From positions 1 through 41,018 of the forward strand of contig WAPO01000102.1 in assembly GCA_015520705.1 (NCBI GenBank): DNA of 41,018 bases, given 5' to 3'. The stretch comes from Thermococcus sp. (GTDB lineage Archaea; Methanobacteriota_B; Thermococci; Thermococcales; Thermococcaceae). The notes under the pieces were generated by a model that ran no database searches, had not been told where the DNA came from, and saw only the letters and a program-made list of their open reading frames with translations. Of this stretch, positions 1 through 7,993 are shown in pieces (positions within the stretch are counted from its first letter, which is position 1; every line of letters begins with the position of its first letter). The translations under genes and the position numbers were made by a program.

Positions 1-804
1 AAAACAACGACAATAAGGATGCTCACGGGAATCCTCAGCCCTACAGAAGGCGAAGTTAGGATACTCGGATATGACATTCGGAAGGAGAGGGAGAAAATAA
101 AAGCACGGGAGCATATGGGCATCGTTCCGGAGATGGCCAACCCCTACGTGGATTTAACGGCAATGCAGAACCTCAAGCTAATGGGCGAGCTCTACGGGAT
201 GAAGAAAAGGGATATAGAAGAGATGGGCAGTGAGCTCCTTAAACTCTTTGAGCTCTACGACAAGAAGGACAAAAAGGTGAGAACGTTCTCGAAGGGCATG
301 CGACAGCGCTTGATTTTAGCTATGGCACTCATAGCTGATCCGGAGCTTTTGTTTCTCGATGAACCCACGAGCGGTCTCGATGTAATAAGTGCCCGCATGA
401 TAAAGGAAATAATCCGGGAAAAGAACAGAGAGGGCAAGACTGTTTTTCTGACGACGCATAACATGAGCGAGGCAAATGAACTGTGCGAGAGAATAGCGAT
501 AATTCGAAAGGGAAAGCTGATAGCGATTGACACTCCGGAGAAGCTTAAAAAGCTCAGTAGAGGGCATGTATCCATAGAGGTTAGCTTTGAGCCCATGAGG
601 TTCGAAGAAAATGCCATAAAAACAGCTTTTAAAGTAAAGAGAATAGGGGATAAAATCAGGTTATACACAACGAATCCGGACGCAACGGTAAAGGAGATTG
701 TGAGATATGCAGAGAGCAGAAATTTGAAGATAGTTAGTTTAAGAACCCTCGCGCCCTCTCTTGAGGATGTCTTTATGGAGCTGGTGGGTGGTAGGAATGA
801 TTGA
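1..804 (+). CDS. ABC transporter ATP-binding protein (5' end missing)
   Basis: The ATPase subunit of an ABC exporter, driving the permease encoded next. The window opens inside the gene: the frame is open from base 1 and its first residues, KTTTIRMLTG, are the end of a Walker A motif, so roughly 40 N-terminal residues are missing. Counting from base 1, the ABC signature FSKGMRQR is near residue 96, followed by Walker B LLFLDEPTSGLD and the H-loop TTHNMSEA. The last ~90 residues are the accessory C-terminal region common in two-gene exporters of the DrrA/NatA type. Its stop overlaps the permease start, so the two are translationally coupled. The substrate cannot be told from sequence. Confidence 0.95.
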   Translation, partial: KTTTIRMLTGILSPTEGEVRILGYDIRKEREKIKAREHMGIVPEMANPYVDLTAMQNLKLMGELYGMKKRDIEEMGSELLKLFELYDKKDKKVRTFSKGMRQRLILAMALIADPELLFLDEPTSGLDVISARMIKEIIREKNREGKTVFLTTHNMSEANELCERIAIIRKGKLIAIDTPEKLKKLSRGHVSIEVSFEPMRFEENAIKTAFKVKRIGDKIRLYTTNPDATVKEIVRYAESRNLKIVSLRTLAPSLEDVFMELVGGRND

Positions 805-1537
805 GCAGCTCAAAAGGTCGTTTGCGATTGCCAAAAAGGACATGCTTATCTTCTACCTCAAAGGACCTGTTGTGATAATGGGACTTATATTTCCCTTCTT
901 CCTCTTCCTCGCATTCCTGATAGGCAGAAACCTTTCGGGTGATCAGCTTTTCATAGGCTTAACTGCAATGACCGCTTTCTTCACATCAACCGCTGTTGGT
1001 CCCACAATAATCCCGTGGGAGTGTAGGGGAAGGACTTTCGAGCGATTAATAGCATCCCCAGTTTCGCTCACCACAGTCCTCTTAGGAGATCTCCAAGCTT
1101 CCTTCTTTTTTGGTCTGGTTATTTCACTCGTCATATCAGTGCCGGTGATGTTCTATCTCTCAATTCACATTAACGTGCTAATCTTCTTGGGGGCGACGCT
1201 CCTCGCCATCGCGTGCTTCTCTGCCATGACAGTGCTCATGTCCTCCTATCCACCAACGGATATTCCGGCGGATGTTATGATGCTCTCCTCCCTCCTCAAG
1301 TTCTCTCTCCTCTTTGTGAGCGGAATCTTCGTGCCCCTTAGCAGGCTTCCTGCCTACGGGAGGGCGATTTCCTTCATCTCCCCGCTCACATACTACGTCG
1401 ATGCATTGAGAAATTCACTGGGAGAAGGTTACCTCTCCTTATGGCTTGATTTGCTTATGCTCGCCCTTTTTGGCATAGCCTTCTTCCTGAGCGGAAGCGC
1501 AATCCACAGAAAAGTGCTGGAGAGGAGATTTACTTAA
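797..1537 (+). CDS. ABC-2 type transporter permease
   Basis: The membrane partner of the preceding ATPase, 246 residues, with about six hydrophobic segments and the layout of the ABC-2 family (drug, polysaccharide or Na+ exporters). I chose ATG 797 because GGTGGGTGGTAGG lies directly before it, and because translation from there begins MIEQLKRSFAIAKKDM, a typical cytoplasmic lead-in to the first helix. The segment WECRGRTFERLIASPVS after the second helix resembles the conserved cytoplasmic loop of ABC-2 permeases (RexGTLErLlasP). The gene overlaps the ATPase stop by 8 bases. Family assignment is firm; the cargo is unknown. Confidence 0.92.
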   Translation: MIEQLKRSFAIAKKDMLIFYLKGPVVIMGLIFPFFLFLAFLIGRNLSGDQLFIGLTAMTAFFTSTAVGPTIIPWECRGRTFERLIASPVSLTTVLLGDLQASFFFGLVISLVISVPVMFYLSIHINVLIFLGATLLAIACFSAMTVLMSSYPPTDIPADVMMLSSLLKFSLLFVSGIFVPLSRLPAYGRAISFISPLTYYVDALRNSLGEGYLSLWLDLLMLALFGIAFFLSGSAIHRKVLERRFT

Positions 1538-1540
1538 TCA

Positions 1541-1552
1541 CTTTTTTCTTTC
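1541..1552 (+). terminator. T-rich terminator after the ABC exporter genes
   Basis: A pyrimidine run CTTTTTTCTTTC starts four bases after the permease stop. T-rich tracts without a hairpin are the usual intrinsic terminators in Thermococcales. Inferred from position and composition only. Confidence 0.45.
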
Positions 1553-1573
1553 AGTTCTCTGATTCAACTTTAT

Positions 1574-1607
1574 ATGAAAAATTATTTTTCATGAAAATAT
1601 TTTTAAG
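1574..1607 (+). promoter_or_regulatory. Promoter region of the TauE/SafE gene with a palindrome
   Basis: The arms ATGAAAAA (1574-1581) and TTTTTCAT (1585-1592) form a perfect 8-base inverted repeat around TTA. It lies just upstream of a TATA-like ATATTTTTAAG (1598-1607). The predicted transcript start is near 1630, with the chosen ATG at 1656. A palindrome directly upstream of a TATA box could be an activator or repressor site, but the A/T-rich arms make chance possible. Confidence 0.4.
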
Positions 1608-1655
1608 CATCCATTCTCTCATTCGGGTGGTCAAATAAAATTGGGGGTGTCTAAG

Positions 1656-2390
1656 ATGCAGTATCTAATAGTAGCCTTTGTAGCGTTCATGTTCAGTGTG
1701 TTCTTCTCAATAGGAGGGGTGGGGAGTGCAATAGCGATAGTTCCTGCGATGACATGGCTTGGCATCCCCCTAATGGTGGCGAAACCTTCAGGGCTCTTCA
1801 TTAATACACTCTCGATGTTATCCGCAACACTCAAAAACATCAAACACGGCAAGCTTGATCACCGCTTTGGCCTTCCTATACTGGTGATGGCCACGCTCTT
1901 TGCACCGATTGGAGCTTATATCGGGAAGTTTGTGCCTAGAGAGTGGGTTCTGGGGATTTTTATTGTCTTTTTGCTGTATTCCGGCACGATGATGATATTC
2001 TTTAGGCCGATGCCGAAGAGTGATGATGGCAATCACATCATAGAAGGGTCACTTATTGGAGCTCTCGCAGGCTTCCTCGGAGGTTTGCTTGGTGTTGGCG
2101 GTGGAGGGATAATAAGCCCTACGCTGATAATACTGGGTCATGAACCGAAAAAAGTGGCAGTAACTACAGCCCTAGTGGTCTTCTTTTCATCCTTAAGCGG
2201 CTTTCTAACCTATTGGGGCATGGGGACACCTGATTGGAAACTTCTGGGTGTTGTCTCCCTCTCGGCAGTTGCCGGGGGCTGGATAGGAACTCACCTGATG
2301 CACTTCAAAATGAGCTCTGAGCAGGTAAAGAAGGCTATAGGGCTTATCCTTTACCTCATAGCACTAAAGATCATTCTGGAAGTTCTCTGA
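1656..2390 (+). CDS. Sulfite exporter TauE/SafE family permease
   Basis: A polytopic membrane protein of 244 residues in the TauE/SafE family (COG0730), which exports small anions such as sulfite, sulfoacetate or other organosulfur acids. About eight hydrophobic segments can be seen in two similar halves. The glycine-rich stretch GALAGFLGGLLGVGGGGIISP, which opens the second half, is diagnostic, and SIGGVGSAIAIVPAMTWLG in the first half is its counterpart. ATG 1656 follows GGGGGTGTCTAAG; a TTG at 1641 is possible but lacks a better ribosome site. It converges with the radical SAM gene. The substrate is not determinable, although a sulfur anion would suit this sulfur-reducing organism. Confidence 0.9.
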   Translation: MQYLIVAFVAFMFSVFFSIGGVGSAIAIVPAMTWLGIPLMVAKPSGLFINTLSMLSATLKNIKHGKLDHRFGLPILVMATLFAPIGAYIGKFVPREWVLGIFIVFLLYSGTMMIFFRPMPKSDDGNHIIEGSLIGALAGFLGGLLGVGGGGIISPTLIILGHEPKKVAVTTALVVFFSSLSGFLTYWGMGTPDWKLLGVVSLSAVAGGWIGTHLMHFKMSSEQVKKAIGLILYLIALKIILEVL

Positions 2391-2395
2391 TATTT

Positions 2396-2411
2396 TAAAA
2401 AGAAAAGATAG
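2396..2411 (-). terminator. T-rich terminator of the radical SAM/SPASM gene
   Basis: On the minus strand, about 25 bases past the stop at 2435, the sequence reads CTTTTCTTTTTAAAAT, a T-rich tract between two convergent genes. Position and composition are the only evidence. Confidence 0.4.
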
Positions 2412-2434
2412 AACTGGATGAATCAGGCATGCAG

Positions 2435-4021
2435 TCATTCATTCGCCTTTACCCACTCAGTTTCAAGGAGCTTCTCTGCCGAAACCTCCACAGCCCTGTA
2501 GTAGCTTGGAACGTATAAGACAGGCATCCTCATAATGATGCTCTCATCAACCCAGCTCACTTCGGTTACCCCTTTGGGTTTGCCATGCAGGAGTATGTCC
2601 CTCCAAACCCTCCTATTAATTATGCAGCCGGGGTCATCACCGAGAAGGTCGAGCGTGTAGTGATATGCTCTCGCACGGCAACCCCCGCAGATGTTTCTGT
2701 AGGGGCAGCTCCTGCACTGGCCGGTAAAGTTGTCCCTGTCGCGGAGGAGGTTGAATATTCTGCTTGTCTCCCATATGTCTTTGAAGCTCTTTGTTCTCAC
2801 ATTGCCAACCGGCAGCGGCAGGAAGACGCACGGCGTAACAGTTCCGTCGGGCTCTATGCCGGCGTAGATTCTCCCGGCGCCGCAACCACCTATGAATTCC
2901 GCCAGTGTCTTAACGGCGTTATTCTCGCCTATATAAAAGTGAGCAGGGGTTACATTTCTACCTTGGCTTTCGAGGAGTGTTACCCTTGCATACTGGGGAG
3001 CAGTTGTGAGAATCTCAATTTTCCTCTTTTTCATCTGCCGGTAGACCTCTTTCATGAACTCCTCACGCTCATCAGGCGTCAGGTCAATCTTTACCATATC
3101 CTCAGCACGACCGGTGGGAATGAGGTTGAAAAAGATAACACGCCTGACACCGATGTTCTCCGCCAAATCGAGTATGTCATCTATCTCCTGATATGTGTCC
3201 TTATCCATGACAACAGCCATACCGTGGCTTATCCCTGCATCAACGGCATTTTCAAGCGCTTTTACTGCATGCTCCCATGCCCCGGGAATACCCCTGAACT
3301 CATCATGCTTTTCCGGCTTTGCTGAATCAACAGAGACCTCAACATACTTCAAGCCCAGATCGATAGCCTTCTGGAGTTTCTCTTTATCGGCAAACGTCCA
3401 GCCGTTGGTTGCAACGGAGGTGTGTATCCCCCTTGATGCAAGCTCCTTCACGATGCGGTAGAAATCAGGATGAATCGTTGGCTCCCCACCGCTGATAGCA
3501 ACCGCCGCAACCCCCGCTTTATCAAGCTGATCCACGAGGTTCAGCTTCTCCTCAAGTGAGAGCTCTGTGGATAAAGGTCTGTCAGCTCTCTGGTAGCAGT
3601 GCTTGCATCTGAAGTTACACATGTTTGTGAAGTTCCAGACGATGAGGAAGGGACCGGCAAGCCTCTGCGGAACGGTAACCCCGTATTTTGCTATGCCCTC
3701 AAGGACAACCCAGATGCCGCGTCTTATATGGGGATCTCTAAGGAGAGCCTCTTTTACAGCCTCCTCATCACCTCTGGCAACTTTTATACCAAGTTTCAGA
3801 AGGAGCTTTATGATATCGGCCTGAAATCTTATCATAAGCGGGCATTCGAGAGATTCGCCTGCATAGATGCTGAGTGCCCAGTAAAGAGCTGGGAGCTCTC
3901 TGCCATCTATCTCGTACTTCTTTAGGGAAGGTTTTATAAGTGCTCTCGAAACAGGATTGCCGAGTATAATTCTAAATGCCCTCAGGGCGGTTGTGAGGTT
4001 ATCTTTTTTCTCTCCGCCCAT
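2435..4021 (-). CDS. Radical SAM/SPASM domain protein
   Basis: A 528-residue radical SAM enzyme. After a ~120-residue helical N-terminal region, the cluster motif C-x3-C-x2-C is present (NMCNFRCKHC, Cys135, Cys139, Cys142), followed by the SAM-binding AISGGEPTIHPDFY. The C-terminal ~120 residues are a SPASM region binding extra Fe-S clusters (GGCGAGRIY, then TPCVFLP, then QCRSCPYRNICGGCRA and a last DDPGC). SPASM proteins typically modify peptides or take part in cofactor maturation such as heme or tungsten cofactors; no precursor-peptide gene is visible nearby. The ATG at 4021 has an excellent ribosome site, GGAGGTGAT. The exact substrate is unknown. Confidence 0.93.
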   Translation of the reverse strand: MGGEKKDNLTTALRAFRIILGNPVSRALIKPSLKKYEIDGRELPALYWALSIYAGESLECPLMIRFQADIIKLLLKLGIKVARGDEEAVKEALLRDPHIRRGIWVVLEGIAKYGVTVPQRLAGPFLIVWNFTNMCNFRCKHCYQRADRPLSTELSLEEKLNLVDQLDKAGVAAVAISGGEPTIHPDFYRIVKELASRGIHTSVATNGWTFADKEKLQKAIDLGLKYVEVSVDSAKPEKHDEFRGIPGAWEHAVKALENAVDAGISHGMAVVMDKDTYQEIDDILDLAENIGVRRVIFFNLIPTGRAEDMVKIDLTPDEREEFMKEVYRQMKKRKIEILTTAPQYARVTLLESQGRNVTPAHFYIGENNAVKTLAEFIGGCGAGRIYAGIEPDGTVTPCVFLPLPVGNVRTKSFKDIWETSRIFNLLRDRDNFTGQCRSCPYRNICGGCRARAYHYTLDLLGDDPGCIINRRVWRDILLHGKPKGVTEVSWVDESIIMRMPVLYVPSYYRAVEVSAEKLLETEWVKANE

Positions 4022-4057
4022 TCTATCACCTCCATGATATATGAAAAACTTCCTCCG

Positions 4058-4118
4058 TATAAACTTTTCGATACGTCGATTATAACTGATATATCTGATA
4101 TAACCGGAAAATTTAAAT
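4058..4118. promoter_or_regulatory. Divergent promoters with tandem CTGATATA repeats
   Basis: Minus-strand TATA AGTTTATAC (complement of 4058-4066) serves the radical SAM gene. Plus-strand TATA AATTTAAAT (4110-4118) serves the small membrane protein. Between them is a direct repeat, CTGATATA at 4086-4093 and again at 4095-4102, well placed to affect both promoters. Whether a regulator binds there is inference. Confidence 0.5.
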
Positions 4119-4152
4119 AGTTTGATGTGAAGTCCATATTGAGGTGATTGTG

Positions 4153-4473
4153 ATGGCGGAAGAAATTGGAAAAACAGGGTTTTGGACTTCCATTATAGGA
4201 GCGTTGCTGATACTGATAGATGGAATTTTAGTTTTGGCAAACAAGGCCTTCTATGGATGGCACTATGGCAGCATCAGCACCGTTGGATGGGTGGAGATAA
4301 TTTTGAGCCTTACAATCATGGGGACGGCATACTACTACAAGAAGAGCCCAACAACGGTGGGGTGGACTATTATAATCCTTTCCCTGATTACCATGCCATT
4401 TGACGGAGGTTTTTGGACCGTAGGAGCATGGATAGCCCTTATTGGAGGGGCACTAATCGCATACAGGAAATGA
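4153..4473 (+). CDS. Small four-helix membrane protein, function unknown
   Basis: A 106-residue protein with four hydrophobic segments separated by short loops (around residues 10-30, 40-57, 66-82 and 86-102). It ends RK. I do not recognise a named family with confidence. ATG 4153 follows GAGGTGATTGTG, whose GGTGAT core is the local ribosome-site type; GTG codons at 4144 and 4150 are less well spaced. It has its own promoter, diverges from the radical SAM gene and is followed by a T-rich tract, so it is probably transcribed alone. Confidence 0.7.
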   Translation: MAEEIGKTGFWTSIIGALLILIDGILVLANKAFYGWHYGSISTVGWVEIILSLTIMGTAYYYKKSPTTVGWTIIILSLITMPFDGGFWTVGAWIALIGGALIAYRK

Positions 4474-4479
4474 TTTCTG

Positions 4480-4501
4480 TTTTTTCTCTTTCCCTCTTTT
4501 T
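4480..4501 (+). terminator. Pyrimidine-rich terminator
   Basis: A run of almost pure T and C (with TTTTTT near 4480 and CTTTTT at the end) begins a few bases after the stop of the small membrane protein and before the promoter of the next gene. It is a typical archaeal T-tract terminator by composition. Confidence 0.5.
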
Positions 4502-4556
4502 CCTATTCATCAAAATTTTTATATTTGTTTGACGTATCTGTTTTATTGGAGGGATA

Positions 4557-5024
4557 ATGATGAAAGAAAAAGAAAGACACAAATTTGTCGGGATTGTCAC
4601 TAGAATAATGGGCAGGTGGGGATACACCCATACGGATGGCAAGGTCTATGCATATCTTCTCCTCAGCAATGGCCCCATGACTATTAATGAGCTCACGCAG
4701 ATTACAGGCTTAAGCCGCTCTTCTATCTCAACTTCTTTGAGCCGGCTTGAAAGGGATTACCTTGTAACGGTCAGGAAAGAGGGTAAGACAAAACTTTTCT
4801 ATCCAATCCCAGCTTTTCTTGAGAAGTTCCTTAAGCAGCCAAAAGAGATCTTGGAGAAAGAGGTAAAGCCCCTGCAGAATATAATCTCTCTCATGATGAA
4901 CCAAGTTCAATCTCAGGAACAGAAAACAAGGCTGCAGGAAATCCTCTATGATTTGAATGCCCTTGAATGCGTGCTCTCTGAAATAATTAAGATGGAAGAG
5001 GAATCAGAGTGCGTTAAAAAGTGA
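4557..5024 (+). CDS. MarR/GbsR-like winged-helix transcription regulator
   Basis: A 155-residue DNA-binding regulator. The winged helix spans about residues 22-75: MTINELTQITGLSRSSISTS gives the helix-turn-helix with its recognition helix, and VRKEGKTKLFYP forms the wing. The remaining half is a long helix with a C-terminal EEESECVKK, probably the dimerisation region; this arrangement matches the GbsR branch of the MarR superfamily. A TATA-like TTTTATATT (4518-4526) sits about 25 bases before the GGAGGG ribosome site. Starts at 4557 and 4560 are both possible. Its target is unknown; the converging NifX-family gene and the preceding small membrane gene are candidates by proximity only. Confidence 0.85.
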   Translation: MMKEKERHKFVGIVTRIMGRWGYTHTDGKVYAYLLLSNGPMTINELTQITGLSRSSISTSLSRLERDYLVTVRKEGKTKLFYPIPAFLEKFLKQPKEILEKEVKPLQNIISLMMNQVQSQEQKTRLQEILYDLNALECVLSEIIKMEEESECVKK

Positions 5025-5408
5025 TCAGCTGCATCCGTGCTCCCGCTTTTCCCTTTCTATCTTCTCCTTCCAGTAAGGATCAACCTCAAGCACCTGATGG
5101 ATGAAAGCCTCAACGACATCCCTGATTTTCCCGTAAGCACCTGTAACAACCTCAATGCCGAGCTGATTGAAGAAGCCCACCGCCCTCTGTCCCATGCCGT
5201 AGGCCAGGACAACTTCTCCTCCGTGCTCTTTTATAAAGTTTGGCAAATCTCCGGGGCCATGCTCATCAAAGGGCACCTCAACAATCTCTGCTCCTTTAAT
5301 CCTGTCTCCTTCTATGTCCACAAAGACGAAATACTTAGCCCTTCCGAAGTGGCCGCTGACTCTGCTTTCCAGACCTGTGTTATCTTCCGCCGGTATGGCT
5401 ATCCTCAT
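5025..5408 (-). CDS. NifX/NifB-C-terminal-like (dinitrogenase iron-molybdenum cofactor) family protein
   Basis: A 127-residue protein of the Nitro_FeMo-Co domain family. Visible hallmarks are MRIAIPAEDNTGLESRVSGHFG at the start, YFVFVDIEG, and the central VVLAYGMGQRAVGFFNQLGIEVVTGA. In diazotrophs this fold carries Fe-S/Mo cofactor precursors. Thermococcales do not fix nitrogen, so a role in Fe-S or another metal cluster is more likely. A C-terminal HGCS carries one Cys, and an earlier H-x-HG... (DEHGPGD) is also present. ATG 5408 follows GGTGGTTGAA. The stop abuts that of the convergent regulator with no gap. Confidence 0.9.
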   Translation of the reverse strand: MRIAIPAEDNTGLESRVSGHFGRAKYFVFVDIEGDRIKGAEIVEVPFDEHGPGDLPNFIKEHGGEVVLAYGMGQRAVGFFNQLGIEVVTGAYGKIRDVVEAFIHQVLEVDPYWKEKIEREKREHGCS

Positions 5409-5474
5409 TTCAACCACCGAAAATAGATGAAGTTATGTGCATATAAAGTTTGTGCATATGCAAAAAATGAAAGG

Positions 5475-6086
5475 CTAATAGAGAATAACTTCTCCCCGGG
5501 ATTCTCCACTAACCTCCAGAACCTCAGGCAGATTGGAGAACGCAATTATCTGATAAATCGCAGCTATCAGTAGCAGGATTGCACCGACAACAACTATCAG
5601 GGTTAAAGCTCCCCACCAGAGCCATTTGGCTGTTTCATGGAATTCCCTCACGCCGGTTATTTCATACATTGCTTCCCATGCCTGTTTCTGGAAATAGGCC
5701 GTCAGGACCGCGATGCCTATTATAATCAGCGCCATTAGGAACACAACGCCGAAAACTGCAAAGCCCGCTGCGGCTTCAATGTGGGTCATTTCATACCCCA
5801 TGTGTCCAGAAGGCATGAGCAGCAGTCCCATGAGAGCCATGATAACTGCAATTATAATGCCGGCGAAGGCCACTATGACCCCGTAGAGGTAGTATCTGAA
5901 GGGCCTATCGTCACCCACTTTGTCCCCGATGCCCTTCAGCGCCAGCAGAATCAGAATGAATGCAACCAGCGAGAGGGCACTCCCAAACATGCCCACATAC
6001 GGCACCACGCCGAAAAATCCAGACACTATAGCCAGTATCGAGCCTATCAAACCCAAATTCCTTTCACTCCTAATATCTACTTCCAT
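5475..6086 (-). CDS. DUF996 family membrane protein
   Basis: A 203-residue membrane protein with about five hydrophobic segments, of the DUF996 family found in archaea. NLGLIGSILAIVSGFFGVVPYVGMFGSALSLVAFILILLALK at the N terminus is characteristic. ATG 6086 follows GGTGGTATTG and lies about 30 bases after a TATA box (TTTTTAAATG on the minus strand, 6116-6125). The frame stays open further upstream, but through the promoter, so longer starts are rejected. It lies downstream of mbxN with its own promoter, so is probably not part of the mbx operon. Function unknown. Confidence 0.8.
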   Translation of the reverse strand: MEVDIRSERNLGLIGSILAIVSGFFGVVPYVGMFGSALSLVAFILILLALKGIGDKVGDDRPFRYYLYGVIVAFAGIIIAVIMALMGLLLMPSGHMGYEMTHIEAAAGFAVFGVVFLMALIIIGIAVLTAYFQKQAWEAMYEITGVREFHETAKWLWWGALTLIVVVGAILLLIAAIYQIIAFSNLPEVLEVSGESRGEVILY

Positions 6087-6181
6087 CAATACCACCAGTA
6101 AATGTAACAATAAAACATTTAAAAAGTTTTGGAAACATAAAGTCCGGGAATAAGAAGAATGAAAGGAGCGGCTTTTGGCTT

Positions 6182-6802
6182 TCACTTCTCTGCAGTCTTT
6201 GCAGGTTTGGGCCTAGCGGCTGCAGGCGGCCTTATGCCGTAGCCGAGTATCTTGAACTTGAACACCTCTCCGTCTCTGAGGTGATACGTTACCTCTTTCG
6301 TTTCCCTGTCGAACTCAATTTTTTCCACAGGGAATCTGTAGTCCGGGAACTTCTCGTTCAGCTCCCTGATTCTGTCGGGATGTATTGGAACCCAATCGTA
6401 GAGCTGAATTTCCTCCTCTTTCCATTCCGTCGTGAGCATGTAGTTTGAGACAAATCCCAGCGCTCCTGTCGGGCACACATCGACGCAGAACTGGCAGAAT
6501 GTGCATCTTCCATAGTCAATCTTTGGATGGGGTCTCTTCTCGACCTTCCCGTCAACCTCAATCCATGTCATTTCTATTGCTCTCGCCGGGCATATCTGGC
6601 CGCAGAAGTTGCATCCGACGCACTTCTTCCAGTCAAGGGAGTGGAAGCCGCGGTATTTCTCGGCTATCTGAGTCTTTTCATAGGGTATCTTGATTGTTAC
6701 AGGCTTTTTGAAGAGGTATTTTAAGCCAAGCCATGGCTTGATGTATGAGGGCTTTTTCCTGATTCTGCTCTCGGGTGCGACTTTAAACTCAATCTCCTCC
6801 AT
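6182..6802 (-). CDS. mbxN: MBS complex subunit MbxN, NuoI-like ferredoxin subunit
   Basis: The two-cluster ferredoxin subunit that passes electrons from reduced ferredoxin towards MbxJ. Its 206 residues contain two C-x2-C-x2-C-x3-CP motifs: CVGCNFCGQICP (Cys61, 64, 67, 71) and CTFCQFCVDVCP (Cys100, 103, 106, 110), the pattern of two [4Fe-4S] clusters in NuoI/MbhN. A ~50-residue basic N-terminal extension should help membrane or subunit docking. ATG 6802 is preceded by AGGTGATGAAG. It overlaps the mbxL stop and is the last gene of the operon. The C-terminal tail after the ferredoxin domain is Lys/Pro/Ala-rich. Confidence 0.96.
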   Translation of the reverse strand: MEEIEFKVAPESRIRKKPSYIKPWLGLKYLFKKPVTIKIPYEKTQIAEKYRGFHSLDWKKCVGCNFCGQICPARAIEMTWIEVDGKVEKRPHPKIDYGRCTFCQFCVDVCPTGALGFVSNYMLTTEWKEEEIQLYDWVPIHPDRIRELNEKFPDYRFPVEKIEFDRETKEVTYHLRDGEVFKFKILGYGIRPPAAARPKPAKTAEK

Positions 6803-6807
6803 CTTCA

Positions 6808-7983
6808 TCACCTGTCAATATCGGGCGGGCAGTTGTCGAGACTCATCAATATCACGGGCACGTCTGCTATCCTCGCCCCAACGAGGAGCTGTTCAAGAAC
6901 CCTGATGCCGTGTGCAATGCTCGGCCCTCTTATCTGAACTCTGTAGGGCTTGTTCTTTCCGTCGCTGACGACATAGGCACCGAAGTCCCCCTTTGTCGAT
7001 TCAACATGAGCAAATGCATCTCCCGCAGGGACTTTAAAGCGCGGCAGGTTCTTCAGCCTCGGATCCTCAACCTTGTAGGGCCCGCCGGGCGGCCCCATCT
7101 CAACGAGCTGCTCAAGGATGTATAAATCCTGCTCAAGCTCATATCTCCTGACCAGTGCCCTTGCCAGCGCATCCCCGTCCTTAAGGACAGGAACCTCAAA
7201 GTCGAGCTCCGGGTATAGGAGATAGGGGTCGGCCCTTCTCACATCATAGGGGACTCCTGTTGCCCTTATGTTCGGCCCGGTAACGCCTTCAGCGAGGGCA
7301 AACTTCTTATCCATGACGCCTATTCCCTCCATTCTCCTGAATGTTATGTAGTTCTCGAAGACGAGGTGGTCAAAGTCTGGCAGCTTGCCTTTGATGTATT
7401 CGACGGTGTCCTTCAGCTGGCGGAGCCACCTGTCGTTCGGTATGTCCCTCCTGACGCCGCCGGGAATTGTGTATATGTGGTAGACCCTCGCACCCGTGAG
7501 CTGTTCAAAGAGAGCCATCAGCCTCTCACGGTAGGCTGCGGCCCACTGGCCGGCGGTATAGACACCGAGCTTGAAGCTCAGACCCATTATCCAGAACAGA
7601 TATGCCGAAACCCTCGCCATCTCAAGAACCGTCGTCCTTATCCACTGCGCCCTCTCGGGGATTTCCCATCCCAGTATCTCCTCCGTGGCCATTGAGTATA
7701 TCGCTTCAGGGACATCGGGCTCAGGAACGCAGATTCTCAGGAGCAGGGCAATGTTCGTGTGCCATGGCCTGTATTCGGCAAGCTTTTCAAATCCCCTGTG
7801 GAGGAAGCCGGGGTTTGCTATGGCCTTGACTACCCTGTGGCCGTCCATTTTGAGTATTATGCTGAAGTTCTCCGTTGCCATGTGCTGCGGCCCGAAGAAC
7901 AGCTCATAGGTATCCTTGTCAAGGGGCAGGAGGTCCATACCGTTCTCTCTCGCTTCCCTAACCAGTTCGCTTTGTGAAACCAT
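6808..7983 (-). CDS. mbxL: MBS complex subunit MbxL, NuoD/hydrogenase large subunit-like
   Basis: The large electron-transfer subunit (391 residues), homologous to NuoD and to the NiFe-hydrogenase large subunit MbhL. In a hydrogenase four cysteines hold NiFe (RxCxxC and DxCxxC). Here the first motif reads RICVPE (Cys85, Glu88) and the last DNCPPD (Cys385, Asp388), so one Cys of each pair is an acidic residue. A NiFe centre is therefore unlikely, as known for the sulfane sulfur reductase MBS. The C terminus ends DIDR with no cleavable tail. ATG 7983 lies four bases after GAGGTGAT; ATG 7986 is too close to it. Gene order mbxK-L-N is standard. Confidence 0.96.
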   Translation of the reverse strand: MVSQSELVREARENGMDLLPLDKDTYELFFGPQHMATENFSIILKMDGHRVVKAIANPGFLHRGFEKLAEYRPWHTNIALLLRICVPEPDVPEAIYSMATEEILGWEIPERAQWIRTTVLEMARVSAYLFWIMGLSFKLGVYTAGQWAAAYRERLMALFEQLTGARVYHIYTIPGGVRRDIPNDRWLRQLKDTVEYIKGKLPDFDHLVFENYITFRRMEGIGVMDKKFALAEGVTGPNIRATGVPYDVRRADPYLLYPELDFEVPVLKDGDALARALVRRYELEQDLYILEQLVEMGPPGGPYKVEDPRLKNLPRFKVPAGDAFAHVESTKGDFGAYVVSDGKNKPYRVQIRGPSIAHGIRVLEQLLVGARIADVPVILMSLDNCPPDIDR

Positions 7984-7993
7984 CATTATCACC

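Noticed and set aside
2585-3325. Open frame of 246 codons on the plus strand
   Set aside because: Antisense shadow of the radical SAM/SPASM gene, whose Cys motifs and ribosome site are clear.
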